Positions 24,824-33,319 of a stretch of DNA of 42,238 nucleotides are shown one piece after another. A program made the position numbers and the translations under genes. The DNA comes from Clostridia bacterium. Its GTDB lineage: Bacteria; Bacillota; Clostridia; Christensenellales; QALW01. The notes under the pieces were generated by a model that searched no databases, was not told where the DNA came from, and saw nothing but the letters and a program-made list of their open reading frames with translations. Positions within the stretch are counted from its first letter, which is position 1, and every line of letters starts with the position of its first letter. The stretch lies in the NCBI GenBank assembly GCA_017516345.1, contig JAFXDC010000045.1, positions 1 through 42,238 of the forward strand, given 5' to 3'.

Positions 24824-26287
24824 TTATGCCTCAGAACCTGCAATGGTGCTTTCAATGATGGAGTTGATGAGATCCTTGTTTGCGGCAAAGTCGATCTCGG
24901 GAGTAGACTCACCGGCAACCCACTTGTTGAAGTTCCAGCAAGCGGTCTTAGCAAGAGCGGATTCGGATACCGACCAATAAGCCATATAGGATGTGGTCAC
25001 GTTATACTTAACGGCATCCTTAAGGGTCTGGATGGACTCATTATCCTGGAAGTAAGCCTGAGCGTCAGCCTCAAGCTTCATGGCCTGCTCGGCGGTGCTC
25101 ATGCCGTAGGTGGGGCACAGATAATAGCTCAGGCACTGTGCTACGCCCGCGGGATTAGCGTGGCCCTTGAACATGCAAAAGGGGGTCGCCCAGTTCTTAT
25201 CGGATGCATACTCGGTTGCATCGGGTCCCTTGGGGGGAAGAATGATACCAAACTCAAAGCCCTCTATATCACTGAACTGAGGTACACGGTTTGCATAGGT
25301 GATCATCATAGCGGCAGTACCGTTCTTAAAGAGATTACCCTCGGCCTGGTTAACGCCACCCTCGGTATAAACGCTGCCGTCGGTCTTGCACATATCAAGG
25401 AAGAAGTTGTACGCCCTAAGCGCCTTGTCGGAATCAGCGCTGAACTTGGGAATGCCGTTTGCGTCGGGAGTAAGAATAGATCCGCCGTTTGCGGCAACAA
25501 GAGCCGCCTGAATAAGACCGTTCTCACCAACGATGGTGCCGTATACGCCCTTATCTGCATCTGTGCAGGCAAGTGCTACCTCACGGAACTTGTCAAAGGT
25601 CCATTCACCGTTCTTATACCAGGTGTACATATCATCTGCGGTGTATCCGCCGTTACTGATAAGGTTCTTGTTAAAGAAGGTCACCATGTTAACTGCAGCT
25701 GCACCCCAGCCCTCATCATAGGGATATGCAACGTAAAGCTTGCCGTTGTAGGTACCCATTGTCTCAATAGCGCCCTGATCCCAGAAGTCACCGTTGTCGA
25801 TATTGGTGTACTTCTTATACTGGTTGATATCCTCAAAGTAGCTGCCGACCACGCTTCCGCCGTAGCCAAGTATCTGGGGAATGGCGAAGGGTCCGCCCAT
25901 ATGGAAGATATCGGCAATGGGCTCTCCTGCCGCCGCAGGCTGCATTGCGGCATTTATCCAGTCGCCGCTGTTGGGGTTTGCTACCCATGTAACGGTTACG
26001 TCGTAATCGTTCTGGAACTTTTCCCAACGTGCTCTGCCCTCTTCGGTACCGTCCTCGATCCACTTATTCTCGGTGGTGTTGCTCCAAACGAAAATACGGT
26101 ATACGTCACCGGGCTGCATCTTTACCTCCCCGGGCTTTGTAGGATCGATCACCTCAGTAGGCCCGCCCGAAGGAGCCGGTGTGGGATCTCCGTCTGTAGG
26201 AGTCTCAGGGTTCTGACATGCACAAAGAAGCACTGCACAACTCAGAACACAAAGAATCGCTACCAAAATGCTCTTGATGTTTTTCAT
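24824..26287 (-). CDS. Extracellular solute-binding lipoprotein, copy 3
   Basis: A 487-residue paralogue, lipobox LLCAC with Cys24, then a Thr/Pro/Gly-rich linker. The core is again YRIFVWSNTTENKWI, FQNDYDVTVTWVANPNSGDW, MGGPFAIPQILGYGG, NGEWTFDKFREVALACTDAD, FLDMCKTDGSVYTEGG and LPPKGPDATEYASDKNWATP. It is a little shorter in the GEGPRxGALYQ segment, which copies 1 and 2 have and this copy lacks. ATG at 26287 has AGGAGG upstream. Expressed from its own promoter with two 21-bp-spaced operator copies. Confidence 0.87.
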   Translation of the reverse strand: MKNIKSILVAILCVLSCAVLLCACQNPETPTDGDPTPAPSGGPTEVIDPTKPGEVKMQPGDVYRIFVWSNTTENKWIEDGTEEGRARWEKFQNDYDVTVTWVANPNSGDWINAAMQPAAAGEPIADIFHMGGPFAIPQILGYGGSVVGSYFEDINQYKKYTNIDNGDFWDQGAIETMGTYNGKLYVAYPYDEGWGAAAVNMVTFFNKNLISNGGYTADDMYTWYKNGEWTFDKFREVALACTDADKGVYGTIVGENGLIQAALVAANGGSILTPDANGIPKFSADSDKALRAYNFFLDMCKTDGSVYTEGGVNQAEGNLFKNGTAAMMITYANRVPQFSDIEGFEFGIILPPKGPDATEYASDKNWATPFCMFKGHANPAGVAQCLSYYLCPTYGMSTAEQAMKLEADAQAYFQDNESIQTLKDAVKYNVTTSYMAYWSVSESALAKTACWNFNKWVAGESTPEIDFAANKDLINSIIESTIAGSEA

Positions 26288-26327
26288 TATTTTACCTCCT
26301 TAAATTATAATATAAACATCTATATAT

Positions 26328-26393
26328 ATTATACTAAACTCATATCACAAAAGTAAATAGAGAATACTAACCAAAATGTGCACGATTCTAACC
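26328..26393 (-). promoter_or_regulatory. Promoter and direct-repeat operators of solute-binding protein copy 3
   Basis: The -10 is TATAAT (26328-26333); only a weak -35 (TTTACT or TTACTT) is visible. Two direct motifs 21 bp apart lie upstream: GGTTAGAATCGT (26382-26393) and GGTTAGTATTCT (26361-26372). The proximal motif starts 39 bp above the -10. The layout is the same as for copy 2. Sequence from 26394 to 26590 is AT-rich and I see nothing else in it. Confidence 0.7.
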
Positions 26394-26593
26394 TCGGTCC
26401 GTGCATTATGTTAACTTTTTGGCATCTTTTCCCATTTTAAGCCCCTTTATATCTTTAAAAACACAAACAGACTTAAGCTTAATGTGCCTCGACGCAAGAC
26501 TTATCAAATATCGGCACAGCACTTTTTTGATGTCCTTTTTTGTCGGATGCTGACTTATTTTGTCAAAATATGTGACGATCTGTCCTTTCTCGG

Positions 26594-26622
26594 TTGACAA
26601 TTCGTATACAAGATGATATCCT
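26594..26622 (+). promoter_or_regulatory. Promoter of the XRE regulator gene
   Basis: -35 TTGACA (26594-26599), 17-bp spacer, -10 TATCCT (26617-26622), then GAGGTG and ATG at 26641. The leader is very short. Confidence 0.65.
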
Positions 26623-26640
26623 TACTACCGAGGTGATTTT

Positions 26641-26949
26641 ATGTTTCCGCAACGCCTTAGGCAATGTAGAAAACAAAAGGGAATGTCGTTAAAGGAGCTT
26701 GCCGCACAGTTCGGCTTAAGCCACTCCACTCTTTCAAAATACGAGACGGGCTCTCGCCATCCCGACCCCGATACCATAATAATGCTTGCCAAATACTTCA
26801 ACGTTTCCACCGACTATCTGTTGGGGCTCAGTCCCATCCCCGACGGCGGTCTGCTTGCGGTCAACTCCGACCCGCTCCCACCCGATGCTCAGCGCGAGCT
26901 GGACAGCTACGTGGAATATCTGAAGGAAAAATACTGTAAAAAAAGCTGA
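26641..26949 (+). CDS. XRE-family (helix-turn-helix) transcriptional regulator
   Basis: A 102-residue DNA-binding protein. The N-terminal HTH_3 domain (about 1-62) reads FPQRLRQCRKQKGMSLKELA, AQFGLSHSTLSKYETGSRHP and IIMLAKYFNVSTDYLLGL, the standard Cro/CI pattern. The short C-terminus (PLPPDAQRELDSYVEYLKEK) is probably a helical dimerisation tail. Target unknown; autoregulation of its own short promoter is plausible. The next two genes on the same strand have a separate promoter. Confidence 0.92.
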   Translation: MFPQRLRQCRKQKGMSLKELAAQFGLSHSTLSKYETGSRHPDPDTIIMLAKYFNVSTDYLLGLSPIPDGGLLAVNSDPLPPDAQRELDSYVEYLKEKYCKKS

Positions 26950-27019
26950 TGCGGTCAAGTTTGTAATAAGTTACAGTTTTTCTTGTATAGCTTTGGGTGT
27001 CCTTCACCCCCTCCGCCTG

Positions 27020-27048
27020 TTGCAATCCGTTCACTTTTCTGCTATATT
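27020..27048 (+). promoter_or_regulatory. Promoter of the 27.1-28.2 kb gene pair
   Basis: -35 TTGCAA (27020-27025), 17-bp spacer, -10 TATATT (27043-27048). GGAGG follows at about 27082, upstream of ATG 27100. Confidence 0.65.
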
Positions 27049-27099
27049 ATATATGCAATAAAAGTGCAAACAGTTTACATACGGAGGTTAAATTTAAAA

Positions 27100-27435
27100 A
27101 TGATTTTTTCCATAACGGAAAATAAAGCAAGAGAGCTCTCGGTCACGCTTGCCACCGAGCCTCTGCCCCAAGGTGTCAGGTCGGTGCTGCTGTCGCGATG
27201 CGGCGGAGCAGTGTCGGTCTCATCAAGCGCGCTTGATCCCATCACCGCTTGCCTTACCCATGCGCTGGATCTGGGAATGTACGTCCAGCTCATAAACGGG
27301 AAGGAAAACGGCTATTTCTTAAAATACGCCGTTTCACTGCTTCCGCAATACGAGAGGGAGCTTACCGTGCTCAGCCACACCCACGGGTCAAAAAACGCAG
27401 CTCAAAACAGCAAAAAACCGAAAGGAATTAAATAA
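27100..27435 (+). CDS. Small protein of unknown function
   Basis: 111 residues starting MIFSITENKARELSVTL. The open frame extends upstream to 26983, but that part crosses the promoter and is proline/arginine-rich, so ATG 27100, 12 bases after GGAGG, is preferred. No signal peptide or membrane helix. The central part, VRSVLLSRCGGAVSVSSSAL followed by LDPITACLTHALDLGMYV, could be a small alpha/beta domain; the C-terminus is lysine/asparagine-rich. I do not recognise a family. It ends one base before the HAD gene, so the two are almost certainly cotranscribed. Confidence 0.65.
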   Translation: MIFSITENKARELSVTLATEPLPQGVRSVLLSRCGGAVSVSSSALDPITACLTHALDLGMYVQLINGKENGYFLKYAVSLLPQYERELTVLSHTHGSKNAAQNSKKPKGIK

Positions 27436-27436
27436 T

Positions 27437-28216
27437 ATGGATCTTACCGCACTTAAGAACAAAAAAGGCTTTATATGCGATATGGACGGAGTTATCTACC
27501 ACGGCAACAAGCTTCTTGACGGAGTCACCGAGTTCGTCTCCTGGCTGCAGAGGGAAAATAAGCAGTACCTCTTTCTTACCAACTCCTCGGAAAAGACCCC
27601 AAAGGAGCTCAAGCAAAAGCTTAAGCGTATGGGCTTGGACGTGGATGAATCCCACTTCTATACAAGCGCTCTGGCTACCGCTTCCTTTTTAAAGCAGCAG
27701 TCACCCGGCACCCGCGCCTACGTTATAGGCGATGCAGGGCTTATCAACGCTCTCTACGATGCCGATATCACCCTCGACGACGTTAACCCCCACTACGTGG
27801 TAATAGGAGAAACACGCAACTACAACTACGACGCAATACTCAAGGCGGTAAAGTTCGTCAATAACGGTGCAAAGCTCATAGCCACCAATACCGATATGAC
27901 CGCGCCAAGCGAAAACGGCATCATCCCCGCCTGCCGAGCCTTAGTTGCCCCCATCGAGCTCGCAACCGGCAAAACAGCATACTACCTGGGCAAACCCAAC
28001 CCCCTCATGATGCGCACCGGCATCTCCCTGCTTGGCTGCGACAGCCGCGACGCCGTCATCGTGGGCGACCGTATGGACACCGATATCATCTCGGGCATAG
28101 AATCCGAAATAGATACCGTCCTGGTGCTCTCGGGCGTAAGCGACGAAAACACCCCCAAGCTCTTCCCCTACCGCCCCAAATATATCCTTAACGGCGTGGG
28201 CGATATCTGCAGATAA
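27437..28216 (+). CDS. HAD-IIA family (NagD-like) phosphatase
   Basis: A 259-residue haloacid-dehalogenase-superfamily hydrolase with a type IIA cap. Motif I is DMDGVIYHGN near residue 15 with both nucleophile aspartates, motif II LTNSSEKT near 46, the lysine motif GKPNPLMM near 186 and motif III VGDRMDTDIISG near 210. Family members dephosphorylate sugar phosphates, nucleotides or 4-nitrophenyl phosphate; the physiological substrate here is not predictable. It follows the small unknown protein by one base and ends 21 bp before a strong terminator. Confidence 0.92.
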   Translation: MDLTALKNKKGFICDMDGVIYHGNKLLDGVTEFVSWLQRENKQYLFLTNSSEKTPKELKQKLKRMGLDVDESHFYTSALATASFLKQQSPGTRAYVIGDAGLINALYDADITLDDVNPHYVVIGETRNYNYDAILKAVKFVNNGAKLIATNTDMTAPSENGIIPACRALVAPIELATGKTAYYLGKPNPLMMRTGISLLGCDSRDAVIVGDRMDTDIISGIESEIDTVLVLSGVSDENTPKLFPYRPKYILNGVGDICR

Positions 28217-28237
28217 CGCTAAAATTACATACAAAAG

Positions 28238-28266
28238 GACGAGACCGAACATGTCTCGTCTTTTTT
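28238..28266 (+). terminator. Terminator after the HAD phosphatase gene
   Basis: An 8-bp stem, GACGAGAC/GTCTCGTC, with a 7-nt loop and six T. Confidence 0.85.
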
Positions 28267-28321
28267 ATCCGCTTCCTTTACCTCACGCCGCAGCGTTCAT
28301 CCATCCCAAAGGAATAATGTG

Positions 28322-28346
28322 AAAAAAAGCGCCCCACAGGACGCTT
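28322..28346 (-). terminator. Terminator of the tldD transcript
   Basis: Minus-strand stem AAGCGTCC/GGGCGCTT with loop tgtg, followed by seven U. It lies about 360 bp past the tldD stop, so the tldD message should carry the tandem repeats as a 3' UTR. Confidence 0.7.
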
Positions 28347-28383
28347 CTTAATTATTTATACTTTATTAAATTTTATTGCACCC

Positions 28384-28703
28384 CTCATGTTCAACGCGCC
28401 TTGTGCGTCGAAGGAAAAAACCGCAAGATGAATGCTTCGGTTCAACCTTACTATAGTCCGGCATAAAGCGTTTAGATTCTGCTATTTTGCAAGCAAGTGG
28501 AGGAGACGTACTTAAGGTACGTCGCACGACACGCGTCGAAGGAAAAAAGTGCAGAGACAGTGCTTTAGAACACCTTGACTATGATCCGTTATAAAGTGCC
28601 ATAATTGTGGTTTTCTTCCGAGCAAGCCGCGGAGGCGTATTTATAATACGCCGCACAAGGCGCGTCGAAGGAAAAAACCGCAAGGATGGTGCTTTAGGAC
28701 GGA
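28384..28703. repeat. About 2.5 copies of a 128-bp tandem repeat with hairpins
   Basis: The anchor GCGTCGAAGGAAAAA occurs at 28405, 28533 and 28662, giving periods of 128 and 129 bp. Copies 2 and 3 also share a preceding hairpin (GACGTAC/GTACGTC at 28505-28523 and GGCGTAT/ATACGCC at 28633-28651), a GCAAG..GGAGG block and a ..TGCTTTAG.A tail. The first copy is more degenerate and has lost the hairpin. The stretch 28217-28703 holds only this repeat and two terminators. It is probably a dispersed clostridial repeat family. Confidence 0.75.
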
Positions 28704-30089
28704 TCAACTCTTTCCGCCAACAGTAATACTACTAATCCTTATCATAGGCTGACCTACGTTGGTGGGTATGCTTCCGCTTTCACTGCCGCACATGCCCTGT
28801 GCCATGGTCATGTCCTTGCCTACCATGTCGATGTTAAAGAGGATCTCGTTGCCGCGGCCGATAAGGGTGGCTCCGCGCACGGGGGTGGTTATTTTACCGT
28901 TTTTGATGAGATATCCCTCAAGCACGGCAAAGTTGAACTCGCAGGTTACGGGGTTTACAGAGCCTCCGCCCATCTTGGCGGCGTAAAGTCCGTCATCAAC
29001 AGAGGCGATAATATCCGCATTGCTGTCCTGACCTGCGGCGATATAGGTATTGGTCATGCGACTGGTGGGAGCAAACCTGTAGGACTCTCTGCGTCCGCTT
29101 CCGGTCTGCGGCATGCCCATACGGCGCGCACCGAGCTTATCTATCATGTAGCTGTTAAGAATACCGTCCTTAACAAGGGTGATGCGTTGTGTCCTCTCGC
29201 CCTCGTCGTTTACGTTGAGGGAGCCCCATTCGCCGGGAATGGTTCCGTCATCGTAAGCGGTGACCTTGCTTGAGCCGATGGCCTGACCCATCTTACCGCA
29301 GAATACCGAGTTACCCTTGGCAACGCTGGTGGCCTCAAGAGAGTGTCCGCAGGCCTCGTGGAAAATAACTCCGCCAAAGCCGTTATCCATAACCACGGGC
29401 ATGACCCCCGCAGGACAAAGGGGCGCATGAAGCATGGTGACCGCACTCTTTGCCGCCTCGGTGCCAAGAAGAGCAAAATCAAGGGTACGCAAAAACTCGC
29501 TTCCCGCGTGCGCTCCGGGCGACTGGGATGAGGACTGATTCTCGTTTCCGCTTGATGCCACGGCAGCTACGTTGAAGCGGCAGTATGCGCGCTCATCCTC
29601 AACAAAGAGCCCCTCACTGTTTGCAATGGTCACCCTCTTGAAAATGTCGCTTATTCCGGAATTTACCTGGGATATCTCACTGCTGTATCCCCTTGCCGCC
29701 GCCTCTGCGGCGCGCAGACAATCGGCCTTAAAGGCTATATCGCCCTTACCGCAGGGAATGACGATGGGGTGTATCCTTTCTATATATGTAGGATGAAGCA
29801 CTATATCGGGGATGTTACCCTGACCCGAAAGTGCCGCGCAAACGCTGTCTGCAAGAGCCATAAGACCGTTTCTTGAAAGGTCGTTTCCATAAGCGTAAAC
29901 ACAGCGGGTGTCCTTGAGTATGCGCAAGCCAACACCGCGGGAGCGCGCACTTACGGCGGTCTCTATGCATCCGTCGGATAAGGCGATATTCTGGCTTACC
30001 GTATCCTCAAAATAAAGCTCGGAAAAATCCGCACCCGTTCTGAGAGCACGCGCAAGCACCTCGCTTAACAAGCTTTTATCAAGTTCCAT
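28704..30089 (-). CDS. tldD: TldD/PmbA family metallopeptidase, TldD type
   Basis: 461 residues from the chosen start. TldD homologues form heterodimers with TldE/PmbA that degrade peptides and mature microcins. The zinc motif HEACGH lies in GGVIFHEACGHSLEA near residue 252, followed by SVAKGNSVFCGKMGQ and DDGTIPGEWGS typical of TldD rather than TldE. The C-terminal block GSGRRESYRFAPTSRMTNTY is also conserved. ATG at 30089 has AAGGAG seven bases upstream; the open frame extends seven codons more. No tldE is adjacent, so it may act alone or pair with a distant partner. It is 47 bp after gltX. Confidence 0.92.
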   Translation of the reverse strand: MELDKSLLSEVLARALRTGADFSELYFEDTVSQNIALSDGCIETAVSARSRGVGLRILKDTRCVYAYGNDLSRNGLMALADSVCAALSGQGNIPDIVLHPTYIERIHPIVIPCGKGDIAFKADCLRAAEAAARGYSSEISQVNSGISDIFKRVTIANSEGLFVEDERAYCRFNVAAVASSGNENQSSSQSPGAHAGSEFLRTLDFALLGTEAAKSAVTMLHAPLCPAGVMPVVMDNGFGGVIFHEACGHSLEATSVAKGNSVFCGKMGQAIGSSKVTAYDDGTIPGEWGSLNVNDEGERTQRITLVKDGILNSYMIDKLGARRMGMPQTGSGRRESYRFAPTSRMTNTYIAAGQDSNADIIASVDDGLYAAKMGGGSVNPVTCEFNFAVLEGYLIKNGKITTPVRGATLIGRGNEILFNIDMVGKDMTMAQGMCGSESGSIPTNVGQPMIRISSITVGGKS

Positions 30090-30136
30090 TGTTTTTCTCC
30101 TTAATTTCATCGTTCCTCAAAAATTTTCCGATGTTA

Positions 30137-31585
30137 TTATCCCAGCATTGCAATTGCGGCGTCAAGACGCGCAAGGGTCTCCTTCTTGCCAAGGATCTCG
30201 GCAAGCTCCACCGCACCGCCTGGAGTGCTGGGCAGACCCGAGAGCGCCACTCTTGCGGGCCAAAGCACCTGACCGTTCTTAAGTCCGTTGTCGGCGGCAA
30301 GAGCAATAAGACAGTCGTGAATGGACGTACCGTCAAAGCTCTCAAGCGCACTAAGTGCATCCCTGCAAAGAATGAGGGCGTGATGTGCTATCTCCTTGGT
30401 GAGCTTGAACTTTTTATGCAAATAGAGATCCGTATCGTGAGGCGCAACCACGGGCAAAAACTCCACCATTGCGGGGATCTCGCTCAGCACCTCGGCGCGG
30501 GTGTGCAGAAGCTGCGCTATAAGCTTATAATCGTACTTATCCTTTGCCACCGACTTATCAAGCCACGGGGTGGCAAGGGCCAGGAACTCCTCAAAGGGAA
30601 GGGCCTTGATGTACTCTCCGTTCATCCATCTTAATTTAAGGGGATCAAACAGCGCGGGGGATTTGCTTACCCCGGAAACGTCAAAGGCGTTAATGAGCTC
30701 CTCGCGGGTAAATACCTCCTGATTGGTTCCGGGATTCCAGCCAAGCAGAGCTATATAGTTGAGCACGGCATCCGAAAGATACCCCTTTGCGATAAGGTCC
30801 TGATAGCTTGCATCGCCGTTGCGCTTGGAGAGCTTATTGTGCTGATCCTTCATGATAAGGGGCAGATGCACGTACGTGGGCTCCTCCCAGCCAAAGGCTC
30901 TGTAGAGCAGAGTGTATTTTGGAGTACTGGAAAGATATTCGCTGCCGCGCATAACGTGAGTGATGCCCATAAGGTGGTCGTCCACCACGTTTGCAAAGTT
31001 ATAGGTGGGAAGACCGTCGGTCTTTATAAGCACCATATCGTCAAGGGTGTCGCAATCCACCGTGATGGTGCCAAAGACCGCGTCCTCATAGGTAACGCTT
31101 CCTGTGGTGGGCACGTTCTGACGAATGGTAAAGGGCTCACCCGCCTCGACTCTGCGCTTTGCCTCTTCAAGCGGAATGCTGAGGCAATCCTTTCCGTATT
31201 TATATGTGATGCCCGCCTCAACAGCCTGCTGTCTTTTTGCCTCTATCTGCTCGTCGGTGCAGAAGCAGTAGTATGCCGCCCCGCTCTCCACAAGCATTTT
31301 GGCGTACTCCATGTAGATGCCCTTACGCTCAGACTGAACGTACGGGCCCACCCCGCCGTCCTTGTCAGGGCCCTCGTCCCAATCAAGACCGCATCTTTTG
31401 AGGGTGGAAAATATCACATCGCAAGCATCGGCAACGTAGCGCTCCTGATCGGTATCCTCAATGCGGAGCACAAAGTCTCCTCCGTTTTTCTTGGCGTAAA
31501 GATAGCCATAGAGCGCCGTGCGCAAATTTCCTATATGCATATACCCCGTAGGTGATGGGGCAAATCTGGTTCTTACCCTGGACAT
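30137..31585 (-). CDS. gltX: Glutamyl-tRNA synthetase
   Basis: Class I synthetase charging tRNA-Glu; 482 residues. HIGH signature FAPSPTGYMHIGNLRTALYG at the N-terminus, DFVLRIEDTDQERY near 37, and the KMSKS-equivalent HNKLSKRNGD near 250, then a C-terminal anticodon-binding domain. As in most Clostridia it may be non-discriminating (also charging tRNA-Gln), which cannot be decided from these motifs. GGAAGGA precedes the ATG. It is the first gene of a gltX-tldD pair. Confidence 0.96.
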   Translation of the reverse strand: MSRVRTRFAPSPTGYMHIGNLRTALYGYLYAKKNGGDFVLRIEDTDQERYVADACDVIFSTLKRCGLDWDEGPDKDGGVGPYVQSERKGIYMEYAKMLVESGAAYYCFCTDEQIEAKRQQAVEAGITYKYGKDCLSIPLEEAKRRVEAGEPFTIRQNVPTTGSVTYEDAVFGTITVDCDTLDDMVLIKTDGLPTYNFANVVDDHLMGITHVMRGSEYLSSTPKYTLLYRAFGWEEPTYVHLPLIMKDQHNKLSKRNGDASYQDLIAKGYLSDAVLNYIALLGWNPGTNQEVFTREELINAFDVSGVSKSPALFDPLKLRWMNGEYIKALPFEEFLALATPWLDKSVAKDKYDYKLIAQLLHTRAEVLSEIPAMVEFLPVVAPHDTDLYLHKKFKLTKEIAHHALILCRDALSALESFDGTSIHDCLIALAADNGLKNGQVLWPARVALSGLPSTPGGAVELAEILGKKETLARLDAAIAMLG

Positions 31586-31650
31586 TTTAATTGTTCCTTC
31601 CTATAAGTGAATTTATATTTAGTATTATTATATTGATGATGTCTTTATCA

Positions 31651-33318
31651 TCAGAACAGACCGCTTATTACTCCGTCCTCGGTAACGTCGATGTTGGTGG
31701 CGGCGGGCACCTTGGGCAAACCGGGCATGGTCATTATCTCACCCGTGAGCACCACCGCAAAGCCCGCACCTGCGGACAGGCGCACGTTTGCCACGCTTAC
31801 CGTAAAGCCCTCGGGACGGGCAAGCAGTGCAGGATCATCCGAAAGGGAATACTGAGTCTTTGCAATGCAGATGGGAAGACCCGAGTATCCGTTCTTCTCC
31901 AGAGTCTCAATGCTCTTTAACGCAAGGGCAGAGAAGCTTACCCCGCTTGCACCGTAAACCCGCTTTGCCACGGCCTCTATCTTTTCCTTGATGCTGCTGT
32001 GCACGCTATAGGAGAAGCTTGCCTCTCCGCTTCCGATATCGCAAAGACGAACCACCTCGTCAGCAAGCTCAAGCGCACCCTTGCCGCCCTCGCCCCAGAC
32101 GTTGGAATCTATCGCCTTTATTCCGTAGCTCTCGCAATATGCCGCTACAGCGTCGATCTCCTCCTTGGTGTCGCTTGCAAAGCGGTTAATGGCAACCACT
32201 ACGGGCAGCTTATAAACACCGGTAAGGTTTTCTATATGCTTGCCAAGGTTTCCAAGTCCCCTGTTAAGTGCCTCAAGGTTGGGAAGCGAAAGGTCGGCCT
32301 TTGCCACTCCTCCGTGGGATTTAAGCGCACGTACCGTGGCAACAAGCACGCAGGCATTGGGGAAGAAGCCCGCCGTACGGCACTTGATGTCAAGGAATTT
32401 CTCCGCGCCAAGGTCTGCTCCGAAGCCCGCCTCGGTAACGCAGTAATCCGCAAGCTTAAGCGCGTAATCGGTGGCAATAATACTGTTACAGCCGTGCGCA
32501 ATGTTTGCAAAGGGTCCGCCGTGAATAAGCACGGGGGTTCCGATAAGGGTCTGTACAAGGTTGGGCTTTAACGCATCCTTCAAAAGAGCACACATGGCGC
32601 CCTGAGCGTTTATCTGGCGTGCAAGTATGGCCTTGCCCTCGCGGGTATAGCCCACAACGATGCTTCCCAGACGCTCCTTAAGGTCGTTTATATCCCTGCT
32701 CAGGCACAGCACCGCCATTATCTCGCTTGCCGCGGTAATGTCAAAGCCGTCCTGACGGGTAACGCCGTCGGTGCGCTTGCCGTTTCCGTCTATGACCGAG
32801 CGAAGCTGACGGTCGTTCATGTCAAGACAACGCTTCCAGGTGATATTCTTTAAGTCAAATCCAAGCTCGTTGCCGAAATATATGTGGTTGTCCACCATTG
32901 CCGCAAGCAGATTGTTTGCCGCAGTGATGGCGTGGATATCCCCGGTAAAATGAAGGTTCAGATCCTCCATGGGCACTACCTGGGAGTATCCGCCTCCCGC
33001 CGCGCCCCCCTTGATGCCAAATACAGGGCCCAGCGAGGGCTCGCGCAGAGCCGCAATTACGTTGTGGCCTCGAAGCGCCATGGCGTCGGTAAGTCCTACG
33101 CTTACCGTGGTCTTGCCCTCTCCCGCAGGGGTGGGGTTGATGGCGGTTACAAGAATAAGCTTACCCTTGCGCGCCTTGCCCTTAACGCAGGCGTCCGACA
33201 GCTTTGCCTTGTAATTTCCGTACAGCTCAAGGCCCTCACGGTCTATTCCCGCCTTGTCAGCTATTTCTGTAATGTGTTGCATCTTCGCTTCCTGTGCGAT
33301 CTGGATATCAGTTTTCAT
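31651..33318 (-). CDS. fhs: Formate--tetrahydrofolate ligase
   Basis: ATP-dependent formation of 10-formyl-THF from formate, used in purine synthesis and in the Wood-Ljungdahl methyl branch. 555 residues, family length. The P-loop-like [14 protein letters not shown] is near residue 67, followed by [22 protein letters not shown] (conserved THF/ATP region), [18 protein letters not shown] and VVAINRF further on, and the conserved end [12 protein letters not shown]. No other acetogenesis genes are nearby. It starts within the rarA stop region, so rarA-fhs is one transcript. Confidence 0.96.
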   Translation of the reverse strand: MKTDIQIAQEAKMQHITEIADKAGIDREGLELYGNYKAKLSDACVKGKARKGKLILVTAINPTPAGEGKTTVSVGLTDAMALRGHNVIAALREPSLGPVFGIKGGAAGGGYSQVVPMEDLNLHFTGDIHAITAANNLLAAMVDNHIYFGNELGFDLKNITWKRCLDMNDRQLRSVIDGNGKRTDGVTRQDGFDITAASEIMAVLCLSRDINDLKERLGSIVVGYTREGKAILARQINAQGAMCALLKDALKPNLVQTLIGTPVLIHGGPFANIAHGCNSIIATDYALKLADYCVTEAGFGADLGAEKFLDIKCRTAGFFPNACVLVATVRALKSHGGVAKADLSLPNLEALNRGLGNLGKHIENLTGVYKLPVVVAINRFASDTKEEIDAVAAYCESYGIKAIDSNVWGEGGKGALELADEVVRLCDIGSGEASFSYSVHSSIKEKIEAVAKRVYGASGVSFSALALKSIETLEKNGYSGLPICIAKTQYSLSDDPALLARPEGFTVSVANVRLSAGAGFAVVLTGEIMTMPGLPKVPAATNIDVTEDGVISGLF

Positions 33319-33319
33319 A

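Noticed and set aside
26406-26600. 64-codon minus-strand frame upstream of the XRE gene
   Set aside because: TTG start without Shine-Dalgarno, overlaps the divergent promoter; lysine-rich product expected from AT-rich DNA.
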